Positions 8,575 through 18,419 of a stretch of 64,000 nucleotides of DNA are shown here, piece after piece. Below the pieces are notes generated by a model. That model was not told where the DNA came from. It worked only from the letters and a program-made list of their open reading frames with translations, and ran no database searches. Both the position numbers and the translations under genes were made by a program. The DNA comes from Candidatus Altimarinota bacterium (GTDB lineage Bacteria > Patescibacteriota > Gracilibacteria > UBA4473), in contig JAIPJB010000003.1 of NCBI GenBank assembly GCA_021734395.1, forward strand, positions 124,001 to 188,000. Reading direction: 5' to 3'. Each line of letters begins with the position of its first letter. Within the stretch, counting starts at the first letter, position 1.

Positions 8575-9588
8575 ATGGTGAAATTTCACTTCGGTCTCGG
8601 CGGCAGCAAAGACGATGATGCGCAGGACAATCAAGCCCAACAGGCTTCAGATTCAAATGCCTCATCTCAAACACAGACACAATCCGATCAATCTCCTACA
8701 CCGGTAACTCCTGCACCGGAAAAAGAGAAACAAAATGACTCGATCCCCGAAACACCAGAAACCGAAGCCAAAGAACCTCAAATCCAGGTCGATCAAACAA
8801 CACCCCCTCATCCTCAGGAAACAGAACCCCCAACTCCTGTTTCTTCTCCTCAAAAAGAAGACACTTCTGGACAGAAAGAAGAAAAAACAAAGAGTGAAGA
8901 AAGCCCTTTTCAGATGGTCCCTGAATCAACCATGAAGAAAGAAGAATCTTCGCATGATGATGCTTCTGCTCCTCAATCCGATCCAGGATTGGGTATTTCT
9001 GAAAGTCCTGCGGTACCTCCCACAGAAAATCCTTTTGCAAATGGAAAAAAGACCGAAGCTTTTCAGCAAAAAAATGAAAATTCTTCTTCGGAAAAAACAA
9101 CAAACCAGAATATAAATAGTGCCCCTCCAAAACCCGTCATCCCTCAATCTCCCCCAAAAAAAGAAAGCGGAACCAATGAAAACATTCCGTCTTCTGAGAC
9201 GCAAAAATCTTCAGAGCCCAAAAAACCGATATTTCAGAATAATTTTCAGAAACCAAAATCTGATTCGGATGCAACAAAGTCGGAAGAACAAAAGACGGAA
9301 AAAGAACCAACTTCAGCAAGCACGGAAATTGCTTCTGCTTCCAGCAATGGAGGTGATCCGCTCGCAACACTGAAAAAATTAAAAAGCGAAATCGAAAACT
9401 ATGTTCAGAATCATAAAAAGAAAATTCAAGAATACGAAAATCAGATCAAAGAACTCAACCAAAAAATTCAAGACGAAAAAAAAGAACTGCGCAAAAAGCA
9501 GGATGAATTCTCCCAGATGTTGTCAGAGATGAAGGATCTGACCAAAGGATTCGAAAACGGAGGCAGTCAAAAAAACGAAAAAAAATAG
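8575..9588 (+). CDS. Low-complexity protein with C-terminal coiled coil, unknown function
   Basis: 337 residues, not recognised. It begins MVKFHFGLGGSKDDDAQ and then has about 200 residues rich in Pro, Glu, Ser, Gln, Thr and Lys with no hydrophobic segment, so it is probably disordered. The last 75 residues form a Lys/Glu-rich heptad coiled coil (from DPLATLKKLKSEIENY to the end). There is no signal peptide or membrane anchor. A strong terminator 22 bp downstream marks the end of its transcript. A cytoplasmic scaffold or nucleoid/division role is possible, but nothing in the sequence decides it. Confidence 0.75.
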   Translation: MVKFHFGLGGSKDDDAQDNQAQQASDSNASSQTQTQSDQSPTPVTPAPEKEKQNDSIPETPETEAKEPQIQVDQTTPPHPQETEPPTPVSSPQKEDTSGQKEEKTKSEESPFQMVPESTMKKEESSHDDASAPQSDPGLGISESPAVPPTENPFANGKKTEAFQQKNENSSSEKTTNQNINSAPPKPVIPQSPPKKESGTNENIPSSETQKSSEPKKPIFQNNFQKPKSDSDATKSEEQKTEKEPTSASTEIASASSNGGDPLATLKKLKSEIENYVQNHKKKIQEYENQIKELNQKIQDEKKELRKKQDEFSQMLSEMKDLTKGFENGGSQKNEKK

Positions 9589-9609
9589 GAAGACATTTCT
9601 CAAATAACA

Positions 9610-9639
9610 AAAAATCCCCCGCCAAAGCGAGGGATTTTT
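9610..9639. terminator. Bidirectional intrinsic terminator
   Basis: A 13-bp stem with one mismatch (arms 9610-9622 and 9627-9639), a 4-nt loop and A/T runs on both sides. It serves the coiled-coil gene on the plus strand and HU on the minus strand. Confidence 0.85.
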
Positions 9640-9662
9640 ATTATCCTTAGAAAGGTTCGAAA

Positions 9663-9944
9663 TTATCGAACAGCTTCTTTCAGATTCTTACCAGCCTTGA
9701 AAGTTGGAACTTTTGTTGCTGGGATTTTGATCTTCTGAGAAGGATTCTGAGGGTTAACACCAGTGCGAGCTGCACGATGAGAAACCTTGAATGTTCCGAA
9801 ACCAGTCAAGGTAACGGTTCCTCCTTTAGAGAGTTCTTTAGTAACAGTACCAAGAACTGCTTCGAGTGCATCAGCTGCACTTTTTTTGGTGCCACCGGTT
9901 GATTTTGCGACGGCAGCTACGAGATCGCCTTTAGATAAAGCCAT
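9663..9944 (-). CDS. HU family nucleoid DNA-binding protein
   Basis: 93 residues from the start MALSKGDLV; an upstream in-frame ATG at 9968 would add eight residues without homology to HU and is not preferred. HU dimers bend and compact DNA. The core is typical: LVAAVAKSTGGTKKSAADALEAV (helical dimer part), GTVTLTGFGTFKVSHRAAR, then RTGVNPQNPSQKIKIP, the DNA-contacting arm with its Pro, and PTFKAGKNLKEAV at the end. It is a single gene with its own promoter and the shared terminator at 9610-9639. Confidence 0.95.
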   Translation of the reverse strand: MALSKGDLVAAVAKSTGGTKKSAADALEAVLGTVTKELSKGGTVTLTGFGTFKVSHRAARTGVNPQNPSQKIKIPATKVPTFKAGKNLKEAVR

Positions 9945-9983
9945 TTTGTTTGGGGTTAAGAAATACAAAAAAGCTGTGGGCAG

Positions 9984-10013
9984 ATTCTAAACGTTATTTT
10001 TTCCCTTTTGCAA
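9984..10013 (-). promoter_or_regulatory. HU gene promoter
   Basis: On the minus strand TTGCAA (10013-10008) and TAGAAT (9989-9984) are separated by 18 bp, about 40 bp upstream of the HU ATG. This gives a short leader of roughly 30 nt. Confidence 0.65.
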
Positions 10014-10119
10014 GGGTTTTTTGCCAAAATTCTATTGCAAAAAGAAAATTATATGTTCTTTTGGTATACTTAAAAAAGCCAATTCTAGTCAGGATTGATG
10101 CTATTTTGTGTTCACCAAG

Positions 10120-11313
10120 TTAAGCGGCTTTACTAAACCTTCTATATTTTGCTCTCAAATCGTTATCGTAGTTATTTTGTGCATAGCCAGCTCCATTATA
10201 AAGATATGCTATTCGTTGAAAATCCTTAGATTTCAATGCTGTAAGCATTCCTGGTTTTGTTCTCACATAACGTGCATAAACTTTAAGTTGGGAAGATAAA
10301 TCACCTGTTACAGCTGCTTTAAACTCTTGCGGTGTATTATATCCCATTGTCTTGAATCCTTCTCCAAGAATTTGGAAATATCCATAACTTGTTCCCATAA
10401 TTTCTGCGTCTTCTCGTGAATATTCTTTTCTGAGAGATCTTTTTACAACGTGTGGTTCACGTCTAGTAACATACCCCCTAAAAGATGATTCTTTATCAAT
10501 AGTCGCGAGCATTAAATTCGGATCTATTCCTAAGATATTAGCTGTTCCTTTAATTTTTTCTGCAAATCCTCCTTGTATTTTTTCGATTGCTTCGAGTTCT
10601 TTTCCTGGATTTTGAAAAAAAGCTTCTAATATTTCCACTTCCTCTTGATAACTTTTATTGATTTCATCAGCCTGTGATTTCCAGGCTTTCCAATCCGCTT
10701 CTACGGGTTCTAAGGATTTTTTTTCTTCCTCGGTCAGCTGATCAGCAGTGAAACCTTCGATAGTATCACCACTAAAAATGCGCAGATAACTTCCGTTTCT
10801 GAAATATCCCGGCTTGTGAAATCCCATTTTTATTCCGCGTCCTCCCAACGTGCCATTAATTTTTGCGTAGGGAAATTTTTCGGTAAACGCATCAAAGTGA
10901 GCCAGTCCCAAGAGTTTTTCATCGACGCCTCGAAAATCAATTTCGTATTTTCCGTCTTCCTTTTCTTTGAAAAAAAGCTGAAATGCTAGTTCCGGATGTT
11001 TTTGGACAAAAGAAAATATTTCTGACTGCGGTGCCTCGGCAAAAATACGCAGCTTTTCCTGCTCGTCTATGGCCTCTATTTCATTGGCCATTTTTTCTCC
11101 GGTTTCGTCAAAAACACTTTTGTACTCTTCTTTGTCAGCCCGAGGACCAGCCGGATTCAAAAAATCCTGCGCCGCTGTTTCGAGTTTTTTTTGCCAGTCT
11201 TTTTTCTTTTGCTCGATTTTTTTCTCGTTTTTTTCTTCTTTTGTATCCGTCAGTACCTCCTGAGACTCAGGGTTGTTCTTTTCCGTGGGAAAATTTTCGG
11301 GATTTCCAGACAT
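10120..11313 (-). CDS. N-acetylmuramidase-type cell-wall hydrolase with long acidic N-terminal region
   Basis: 397 residues. The N-terminal 75 residues are charged and probably disordered (many E/K/N/Q). A middle segment (about 80-180) is unrecognised. The C-terminal 150 residues resemble the lysozyme-like N-acetylmuramidase domain: LATIDKESSFRGY with the candidate catalytic Glu, then EIMGTSYGYFQILGEGFKTMGY, and a tail of helices ending YLYNGAGYAQNNYDNDL. These enzymes cut the MurNAc-GlcNAc bond of peptidoglycan. No signal peptide is visible, so export would need another route, or the enzyme acts after lysis. It is separated by 26 bp from the RNHCP gene upstream on the same strand. Confidence 0.7.
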   Translation of the reverse strand: MSGNPENFPTEKNNPESQEVLTDTKEEKNEKKIEQKKKDWQKKLETAAQDFLNPAGPRADKEEYKSVFDETGEKMANEIEAIDEQEKLRIFAEAPQSEIFSFVQKHPELAFQLFFKEKEDGKYEIDFRGVDEKLLGLAHFDAFTEKFPYAKINGTLGGRGIKMGFHKPGYFRNGSYLRIFSGDTIEGFTADQLTEEEKKSLEPVEADWKAWKSQADEINKSYQEEVEILEAFFQNPGKELEAIEKIQGGFAEKIKGTANILGIDPNLMLATIDKESSFRGYVTRREPHVVKRSLRKEYSREDAEIMGTSYGYFQILGEGFKTMGYNTPQEFKAAVTGDLSSQLKVYARYVRTKPGMLTALKSKDFQRIAYLYNGAGYAQNNYDNDLRAKYRRFSKAA

Positions 11314-11339
11314 AAGAAGAGATTATTCTCCTTATTATA

Positions 11340-11657
11340 TCACATTTTTGATTTTTTTTCAATAGTTTGAAACAACTTTTCCCGGTCATCATCGGATGCA
11401 ATTTTATTACGACGAACGATCCCGCATTTTCGACAGCAAAAAAGAATCGATTCCATTTCTCCTCGATGAAGCTCTATATCAACCGGATCCATAATGTCGG
11501 CGCAACTTTCGGCTCTGTCACCAGGATTGCGATCGACATGTTTGGAATGAAGACATTTTCGACAATGATTGCGGCAGGTGCATGAGGCCGGCGGATTTTC
11601 CTCACCACATACGTCGCAGCGAAATCCTTCATTGACGTGGATAAATTTTTTCATCAT
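11340..11657 (-). CDS. RNHCP domain zinc-ribbon protein
   Basis: 105 residues. It has the signature of the RNHCP domain: FRCDVCGEENPP, then CRNHCRKCLHSKHVD and DPGDR-like NPGDRAESC, and near the end FCCRKCGIVRRNKI. Paired CxxC motifs make a metal-binding ribbon likely. The family is widespread but has no assigned function; RNA binding has been proposed because some members occur near ribosomal genes. It starts MMKKFIHVNEGF; one ATG later is equally possible. It lies upstream of the muramidase and may be co-transcribed with it. Confidence 0.85.
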   Translation of the reverse strand: MMKKFIHVNEGFRCDVCGEENPPASCTCRNHCRKCLHSKHVDRNPGDRAESCADIMDPVDIELHRGEMESILFCCRKCGIVRRNKIASDDDREKLFQTIEKKSKM

Positions 11658-11719
11658 TCGAATAATACTTCAATCTCAAACTCAAAAGAACCTTTCCCTT
11701 TTTGATTTTATCAATAACA

Positions 11720-11747
11720 GGATTCGTATCCTGCAGGATACGAATCC
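11720..11747. repeat. 28-bp perfect palindrome of the GGATTCG family
   Basis: Arms GGATTCGTATCCTG / CAGGATACGAATCC meet without a spacer. Relatives with GGATTCGAA arms lie in ligA (15970-16003), rsmA (61261-61292) and downstream of rsmA (61945-61979). Confidence 0.8.
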
Positions 11748-11760
11748 AAAATTCCAAAAT

Positions 11761-11800
11761 TGAAGCAGATTGCTTCGTCGTGACGCCCCCTCGCAATGAC
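11761..11800. repeat. Degenerate half of a GTCATTGCGAG-type element
   Basis: The segment ends TCGCAATGAC, the mirror of the GTCATTGCGAG ends at 17379 and 52516. It is probably a decayed copy of the same intergenic element. Confidence 0.4.
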
Positions 11801-11847
11801 GATTTTACACTTGATACCTGATACCGAATACTTGATACTTAGTCTCG

Positions 11848-12564
11848 ATGAAATCATTTCGTCTGCTCGGTATCCGAATCGATCAGATTTCCCGAGACGA
11901 AATCAGGTCTCTTATCGCTCAGAAACTGCAGAGTGACACATTCTGCCATATTGCCACCGTGAACCCCGAATTCCTCGTTGAAGCCCAAAAAAACAAACGA
12001 TTTCGGGAGATACTGGAACAGACCGATCTGAATATCTGCGATGGAGCCGGAATAGAGCTCTTGGGCAAACTTCTGTACGGAGAAAAAATCGAACGAATCC
12101 CAGGCGTGGAGCTAGCAGAGATGATCTGTGGTATTGCCGCACAAGAAGAAAAATCTGTCTTTTTTCTGGGCGGACGAGGAGTCGCAAAAGCATCTGAACA
12201 AAAAATGTGTTCAAAATATAAAAACCTCCAATCCGTCGGAGCAATAGACGGAAACCCAGAAACATTTGAAGAAGTAAAGAAAACTCAGCCTAATGTCATT
12301 CTGGTCGCTTTTGGGGCTCCAAAACAGGAATACTGGCTGGCCGAAAAAGGATCACAGATCCCTTCCTTGCGCTTGGGAATCGGTGTGGGAGGAACCTTTG
12401 ATTTCTGGGCTGGGAAAGCGAATCGCGCGCCAAAAATACTCCGAAATATAGGTCTAGAGTGGTTCTGGCGACTCGCGACACAACCCTCTCGATGGCGAAG
12501 GATTCTGAATGCGGTAGTAATTTTCCCCTTTCTCTCGATACAGGAAAAAATCAGGCAGAAATAA
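11848..12564 (+). CDS. WecG/TagA/CpsF family glycosyltransferase
   Basis: 238 residues, complete. Members (GT26) transfer an N-acetyl-mannosamine-type or uronic sugar to an undecaprenyl-linked acceptor in wall polymer or capsule synthesis. Family features: the N-terminal LGIRIDQISRDE, HIATVNPEFLVEAQKN, the DGAGIELLGK stretch with the catalytic Asp, SVFFLGGRGV, then LVAFGAPKQEYWL and GVGGTFDFWAGKANRAPKIL. The C-terminal basic and aromatic tail (EWFWRLATQPSRWRRI) is the membrane-association region of the family. It is the only clear glycosyltransferase in the window. A degenerate copy of the 21-nt palindrome lies at 12195-12213. Confidence 0.9.
   Translation: MKSFRLLGIRIDQISRDEIRSLIAQKLQSDTFCHIATVNPEFLVEAQKNKRFREILEQTDLNICDGAGIELLGKLLYGEKIERIPGVELAEMICGIAAQEEKSVFFLGGRGVAKASEQKMCSKYKNLQSVGAIDGNPETFEEVKKTQPNVILVAFGAPKQEYWLAEKGSQIPSLRLGIGVGGTFDFWAGKANRAPKILRNIGLEWFWRLATQPSRWRRILNAVVIFPFLSIQEKIRQK
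12195..12213. repeat. 21-nt palindrome copy in the WecG-type gene
   Basis: Core TGAACA / TGTTCA with a 7-nt centre. It is read in the E-Q-K-M-C-S frame, like the serS and tilS copies. Confidence 0.55.
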
Positions 12565-12622
12565 AATCCACATTCAATTTTTATGGGAAAAGACTGGTCT
12601 TTAGAAAAATGTTTTATAAATT

Positions 12623-13024
12623 TTACAGATTCTCTAGTTCGGCAAGTGCCGCCTGCTCTACACCGCGTTCTGCCGCTTCGTGAGCTGTTTCTTTTTGGCG
12701 AACTCGTTTTTGTTCTTCTTTTCGCTGTTGGGCTCTCTTTTGAGCCCGTTCAAAAGCTTCTTGTGGGTCTTCTGATTTCTCTTCGTATTTGCCCTCAATC
12801 TCTGACAGGCGAACTTTTTCTCGCTGCAAAATAGCGCGCAATTTCCCCACTTGCTCATCGGTCATGACGTCAGTGAGATTAAACCAGTACTGTCGCTCAT
12901 CATCAGACATGGATTCCGAGCCCATGATCAGCGTGACCAGCTCCTCGTCCTGCAGGAGTGCTTCCGGAATCGTGAAATCCTGAATCGTCTTGCCGGTTTT
13001 GGTGGTGAGATCTTGGAGTGTCAT
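12623..13024 (-). CDS. Hypothetical helical protein, last gene of an unrecognised set
   Basis: 133 residues, not recognised. It starts MTLQDLTTKTGKTIQDF, has a DDERQYWFNLTDVMTDEQ segment that looks helical, and ends in a highly charged helix (EAFERAQKRAQQRKEEQ) followed by AHEAAERGVEQAALAELENL. It has no signal peptide, membrane segment or Cys. Its ATG overlaps the stop of the 651-residue gene upstream as TAATG, so the two are almost certainly translated together and probably work together. Confidence 0.75.
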   Translation of the reverse strand: MTLQDLTTKTGKTIQDFTIPEALLQDEELVTLIMGSESMSDDERQYWFNLTDVMTDEQVGKLRAILQREKVRLSEIEGKYEEKSEDPQEAFERAQKRAQQRKEEQKRVRQKETAHEAAERGVEQAALAELENL

Positions 13025-14979
13025 TATTTTCGAAGGGCTTTATCCAGCCAGGTAAAAAATGTTTGTACATCAGTAAAGTCGGTGTCATTCCAATAATATC
13101 CTCCTGCTTCCACATCATCGAGAGCAAACGTGGGAACTTCTTCCCCGTTATTGATGGTCGCTCCTTCTATTTCTTCATCCGACCAAAGATCACTCGACTG
13201 AACACCGTCAGAAACCCGTATCAGTTTCCCCTCTTTCAGGGTGTAATAATCATTGTCTTTTGTACTCCCATAGACATCATCGTCTATATCCAAGACATCT
13301 TCTGTTCCGGATCGAGCGAGATTCTGAAGATCTTCTTTCGTCAGCTGGTACCCACTCCAAAATTGTTCATCGAGGTTAAATATTCCTCGTGGAACCGATT
13401 TTAATTTCCCAGCGCTAGGGTCATCATCTTCCCAGAGAGTTTTTTCTTCTACGGCGAGTTTTTCAAATTCTTTCTTGGGCTCTGGAAAGACCTTTCTGAG
13501 TAATTCCTGATCATATGTCAGGTCGGCTTCCGCTTCTTGGAGTTCGGTTACTAGATCATTACTCCATCCTTTTTCTGAAGCTTCTAAAACTGAATCTTCT
13601 TTTCCAAACTCTCTTTTTTCGTATTTTAATTGTCCATTATCCAAAACAATTTTATCGGCCTTCTCCATGAGAGCAAGAAACGTTTCTTTGGAAATGCCTT
13701 CTGCATCATGAGCCACCGTTCCATTTTTCACCGCTCTCACAAGTTCGTTGATAGCAAGACTTTTTCCTTCAGCATCCTTTATTTTGGTTTCATCCCAGCG
13801 TTGTATGTCTTCAGGAGAAATAGCTCGGTAATCCCCTGTCTCTTCTTCATCGGTTTCGAGGTTTTCAGTTTTTCCATCTAAGAAAGAAAAATATTCGTGA
13901 AACTCTGTTCTGCCCTGATCGAATTTTTTCTTCATTTCGGCATTTCCTTCTTTAAACCAGGCTTCAAAATTCTTTTGCTGCTGAGCCCATTCATTGGCCT
14001 CTTTCAGGGCTGTATTATTTTTCTTATCTTCATTGGATTCATCAGTATCAAGATTCAAAAACTTCTGAATGCCTTCGGGCAAAAAGTCTTTCATAAAATC
14101 CGGCAAAAATTGTCCTAAAATACGAAATAATTTCTTCATACCACGAGCAAATTTCTCAATTGCCGATCGAGGCTGAGCATTGTCCCATTGCTCAAATGTT
14201 CCTCGATATCCATTCTGCAGAGCAGTTTTATATTTCTCTGCATATTCACTCATGCCTTCCTCGGTAAATTCCTCATTGGAAACAGAATCCAAAAGTTCGG
14301 CATATTTCTCAGCATCTTTCCCCTGATAATCCAATGGCTTGACCGCTTCCCAGAGGGCTGCCGCATCAATTTGATCTACTTTCGGAACAATCCGATCATA
14401 GCTCTTGTCATTCATTTCTTTGGGGAAAATTCTTTCCAGGCGATGCTTTCTCTCATCAGGGCTTCCGAGAACTCGGCTCATATTCATGCCTAAAACTTCT
14501 GTTTCACTGTTTTCGGGATTTTCTATAAAAGCAATGTCGTTCTGTATTTCTGCAACCAGTTTCGTTTTATAATCTTCTGCATCCTGTGCTTCCAGACTCC
14601 CATAGTAGAGAGAAATATTCTCGAATGAAATGAGCTGTTTTTCTGCTGTTTTTGTCGCATCAGGGACCGCTTCTGTGTGTTTTATTTTTGGAGCTCCCTC
14701 TTCCTCATTTTCCTTCTCTTTAAACTCATCTAAAATTTCTTCCGCTTTTTCTTTTTCTTCCTTTTCTACTTTTTCGTTTTCTTTTTTCACCTCTTTGCGT
14801 TCGTCTTTATTTTTTTCGTATTCATTTACTTCGTTCGTCTTTTTTCCTGCTTCTTCTTCCGTATTTTCGTCCTGGACAGGGGGCGTCTCAGAAACATTGT
14901 TTGAAAGACCATTAACTCTTTTGAGAAATCGAAGAGCTTCTAATGACTGATAGAAATCGAGACGAGAAATGTTTTTCAT
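13024..14979 (-). CDS. Large acidic hypothetical protein
   Basis: 651 residues, not recognised. After a short helical start (ISRLDFYQSLEALRFLKRV) comes a run of about 65 residues made almost only of E, K, N and D (about 35-100), then a long helical, soluble region with no membrane segment. The C-terminal quarter has a different look, with aromatic and acidic residues (DDDVYGSTKDNDYYTLKEG, GGYYWNDTDFTDVQTFFTWL). It is coupled by TAATG to the 133-residue gene and preceded by a 63-residue gene 34 nt upstream. The acidic low-complexity N-terminus resembles that of the muramidase-like protein at 10.1-11.3 kb, so a shared cellular location is conceivable. No function is proposed. Confidence 0.8.
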   Translation of the reverse strand: MKNISRLDFYQSLEALRFLKRVNGLSNNVSETPPVQDENTEEEAGKKTNEVNEYEKNKDERKEVKKENEKVEKEEKEKAEEILDEFKEKENEEEGAPKIKHTEAVPDATKTAEKQLISFENISLYYGSLEAQDAEDYKTKLVAEIQNDIAFIENPENSETEVLGMNMSRVLGSPDERKHRLERIFPKEMNDKSYDRIVPKVDQIDAAALWEAVKPLDYQGKDAEKYAELLDSVSNEEFTEEGMSEYAEKYKTALQNGYRGTFEQWDNAQPRSAIEKFARGMKKLFRILGQFLPDFMKDFLPEGIQKFLNLDTDESNEDKKNNTALKEANEWAQQQKNFEAWFKEGNAEMKKKFDQGRTEFHEYFSFLDGKTENLETDEEETGDYRAISPEDIQRWDETKIKDAEGKSLAINELVRAVKNGTVAHDAEGISKETFLALMEKADKIVLDNGQLKYEKREFGKEDSVLEASEKGWSNDLVTELQEAEADLTYDQELLRKVFPEPKKEFEKLAVEEKTLWEDDDPSAGKLKSVPRGIFNLDEQFWSGYQLTKEDLQNLARSGTEDVLDIDDDVYGSTKDNDYYTLKEGKLIRVSDGVQSSDLWSDEEIEGATINNGEEVPTFALDDVEAGGYYWNDTDFTDVQTFFTWLDKALRK

Positions 14980-15013
14980 GGAGTGAAATAAATCTGTTTA
15001 TTATATCACACAA

Positions 15014-17360
<2,347 letters not shown>

Positions 17361-17378
17361 GTTCAAAATTCTCTCATG

Positions 17379-17466
17379 GTCATTGCGAGCAAAACGCGGC
17401 AATCTTCTTCTTTTTCTAAAGATTTCTTCCGTCTCTTTTGACAAGTTCCATATCCCTCACAATGAC
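17379..17466. repeat. GTCATTG-ended intergenic element
   Basis: An 88-bp unit bounded by GTCATTGCGAG on the left and CAATGAC on the right, forming 7-bp terminal inverted repeats. It fills the gap between ligA and the terminator of the next gene. Confidence 0.6.
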
Positions 17467-17481
17467 GAAATTAAAAATAAG

Positions 17482-17510
17482 AAAAAAAGGCGATACGATG
17501 TATCGCCTTT
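17482..17510 (-). terminator. Intrinsic terminator of the 203-residue hypothetical gene
   Basis: On the minus strand an 11-bp stem built on GGCGATAC / GTATCGCC with a 3-nt loop is followed by a run of Ts, just after the stop codon at 17522. Confidence 0.85.
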
Positions 17511-17521
17511 GAATGTCCTGC

Positions 17522-18133
17522 TTAAATTCTCAGAGAATCAAAAAAATCTTTCGGTATGAGCGGAGGGAACTTTTGAATAAAAGTCCAGCCCTCATATTTG
17601 AGTTCGCCGTTCCCGATTTTTTTATCGGTATTTAAGAATTCTCTGATCTCGGGACGAAGTTTTTTTTCTGATCCCCAATTTTGAACGTATGTTTTTTCTG
17701 GTATGTTCATACGTTCTATTTGGAGAAGACAGATGAGACCTTCATTAAACTCTTCCTTGAGTTTTTCTTTTTCCTTTTCGACAAACTCTAATGATTCAAA
17801 TTTTTTCTTTTCCACTGGATAGCCTTTTTTCTTTCCCAGTGTCCGAACTTTTACTGATATCGGCAATCGCGGGAGGATATCCACAAAATGATGCTTAATA
17901 TGGAAAAGTTCATCATCATCCTCGAGTCCCGGACAGACGATTTTTTGGAGGGTCTCAAAATCGAAACCAACCAATTGTTGATTTCGATCCGTTTCCCACA
18001 TGGCAACTACCGAATAGAGAAGATAAATGTCTCTTTTTTGGTAAAAATCTGCCTTCCCGGCAAGAATTTGCTCTCTTACAATCGGAAGCATCTCATCTTT
18101 AATAAGATGACGAGTAAAATTCGTGATTTTCAT
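17522..18133 (-). CDS. Hypothetical soluble protein
   Basis: 203 residues, not recognised. It starts MKITNFTRHLIKDEMLPIVR and is mixed helix and strand with no membrane segment. A K/E-rich helix sits in the middle (FESLEFVEKEKEKLKEEFNE), and IPKDFFDSLRI is the C-terminus. It has one of the few clear Shine-Dalgarno sequences in the window (GAGAGG, 6 nt before ATG), a strong terminator and a possible promoter (minus-strand TTGACT-N17-TAAAAG near 18.3 kb). If that promoter is real, its 5' leader would contain the antisense of the structured element at 18181-18259. It is a single-gene transcript with unusually careful punctuation for this genome. Confidence 0.75.
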   Translation of the reverse strand: MKITNFTRHLIKDEMLPIVREQILAGKADFYQKRDIYLLYSVVAMWETDRNQQLVGFDFETLQKIVCPGLEDDDELFHIKHHFVDILPRLPISVKVRTLGKKKGYPVEKKKFESLEFVEKEKEKLKEEFNEGLICLLQIERMNIPEKTYVQNWGSEKKLRPEIREFLNTDKKIGNGELKYEGWTFIQKFPPLIPKDFFDSLRI

Positions 18134-18180
18134 ACAAACCTCTCTTTTTTGTTAATTAATTGATTGAGTGAATAATTCTT

Positions 18181-18306
18181 TGACCAAGCAGGACAGCTGA
18201 AGACTGCCTGGTTTAAAACTTTTTAAACGCGACAAGATCGCCAGCTCACTCCTTGGTCATGTACTGTAAAAGAACAAAGAATCTTTTAACATGTTTTTTA
18301 TTTTTA
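18181..18306 (+). ncRNA. Candidate structured small RNA: four-way junction plus terminator-like hairpin
   Basis: An 8-bp closing helix TGACCAAG / CTTGGTCA (18181-18188, 18252-18259) encloses three hairpins that follow one another with no linker: 18189-18210 (CAGG-A-CAG / CTG-CCTG), 18211-18228 (GTTTAAAA / TTTTAAAC) and 18229-18241 (GCGA / TCGC). Just upstream TTGTTA (18149-18154) and AATAAT (18171-18176) are 16 bp apart, placing a start at about 18183. Downstream, TGTAAAAGA pairs with TCTTTTAACA before a T-rich run ending near 18306. No coding frame fits, and it matches no RNA family known to me. A leader on the minus strand for the 203-residue gene is the alternative. Confidence 0.45.
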
Positions 18307-18419
18307 GTCAATTTAATGTTTTTTTGAAAGTCCCCCTCTTACCCCAACATCAGAAGAAAAAAAGAGGCTTTGACGTCTTCTGAATTTTATGTACCATTCG
18401 GCAGAATTTTTCTCTCCTC

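Noticed and set aside
18181-18259. The four-way junction as a tRNA gene
   Set aside because: It lacks the T-arm TTCRA loop, D-arm signature, 7-nt anticodon loop and CCA end.
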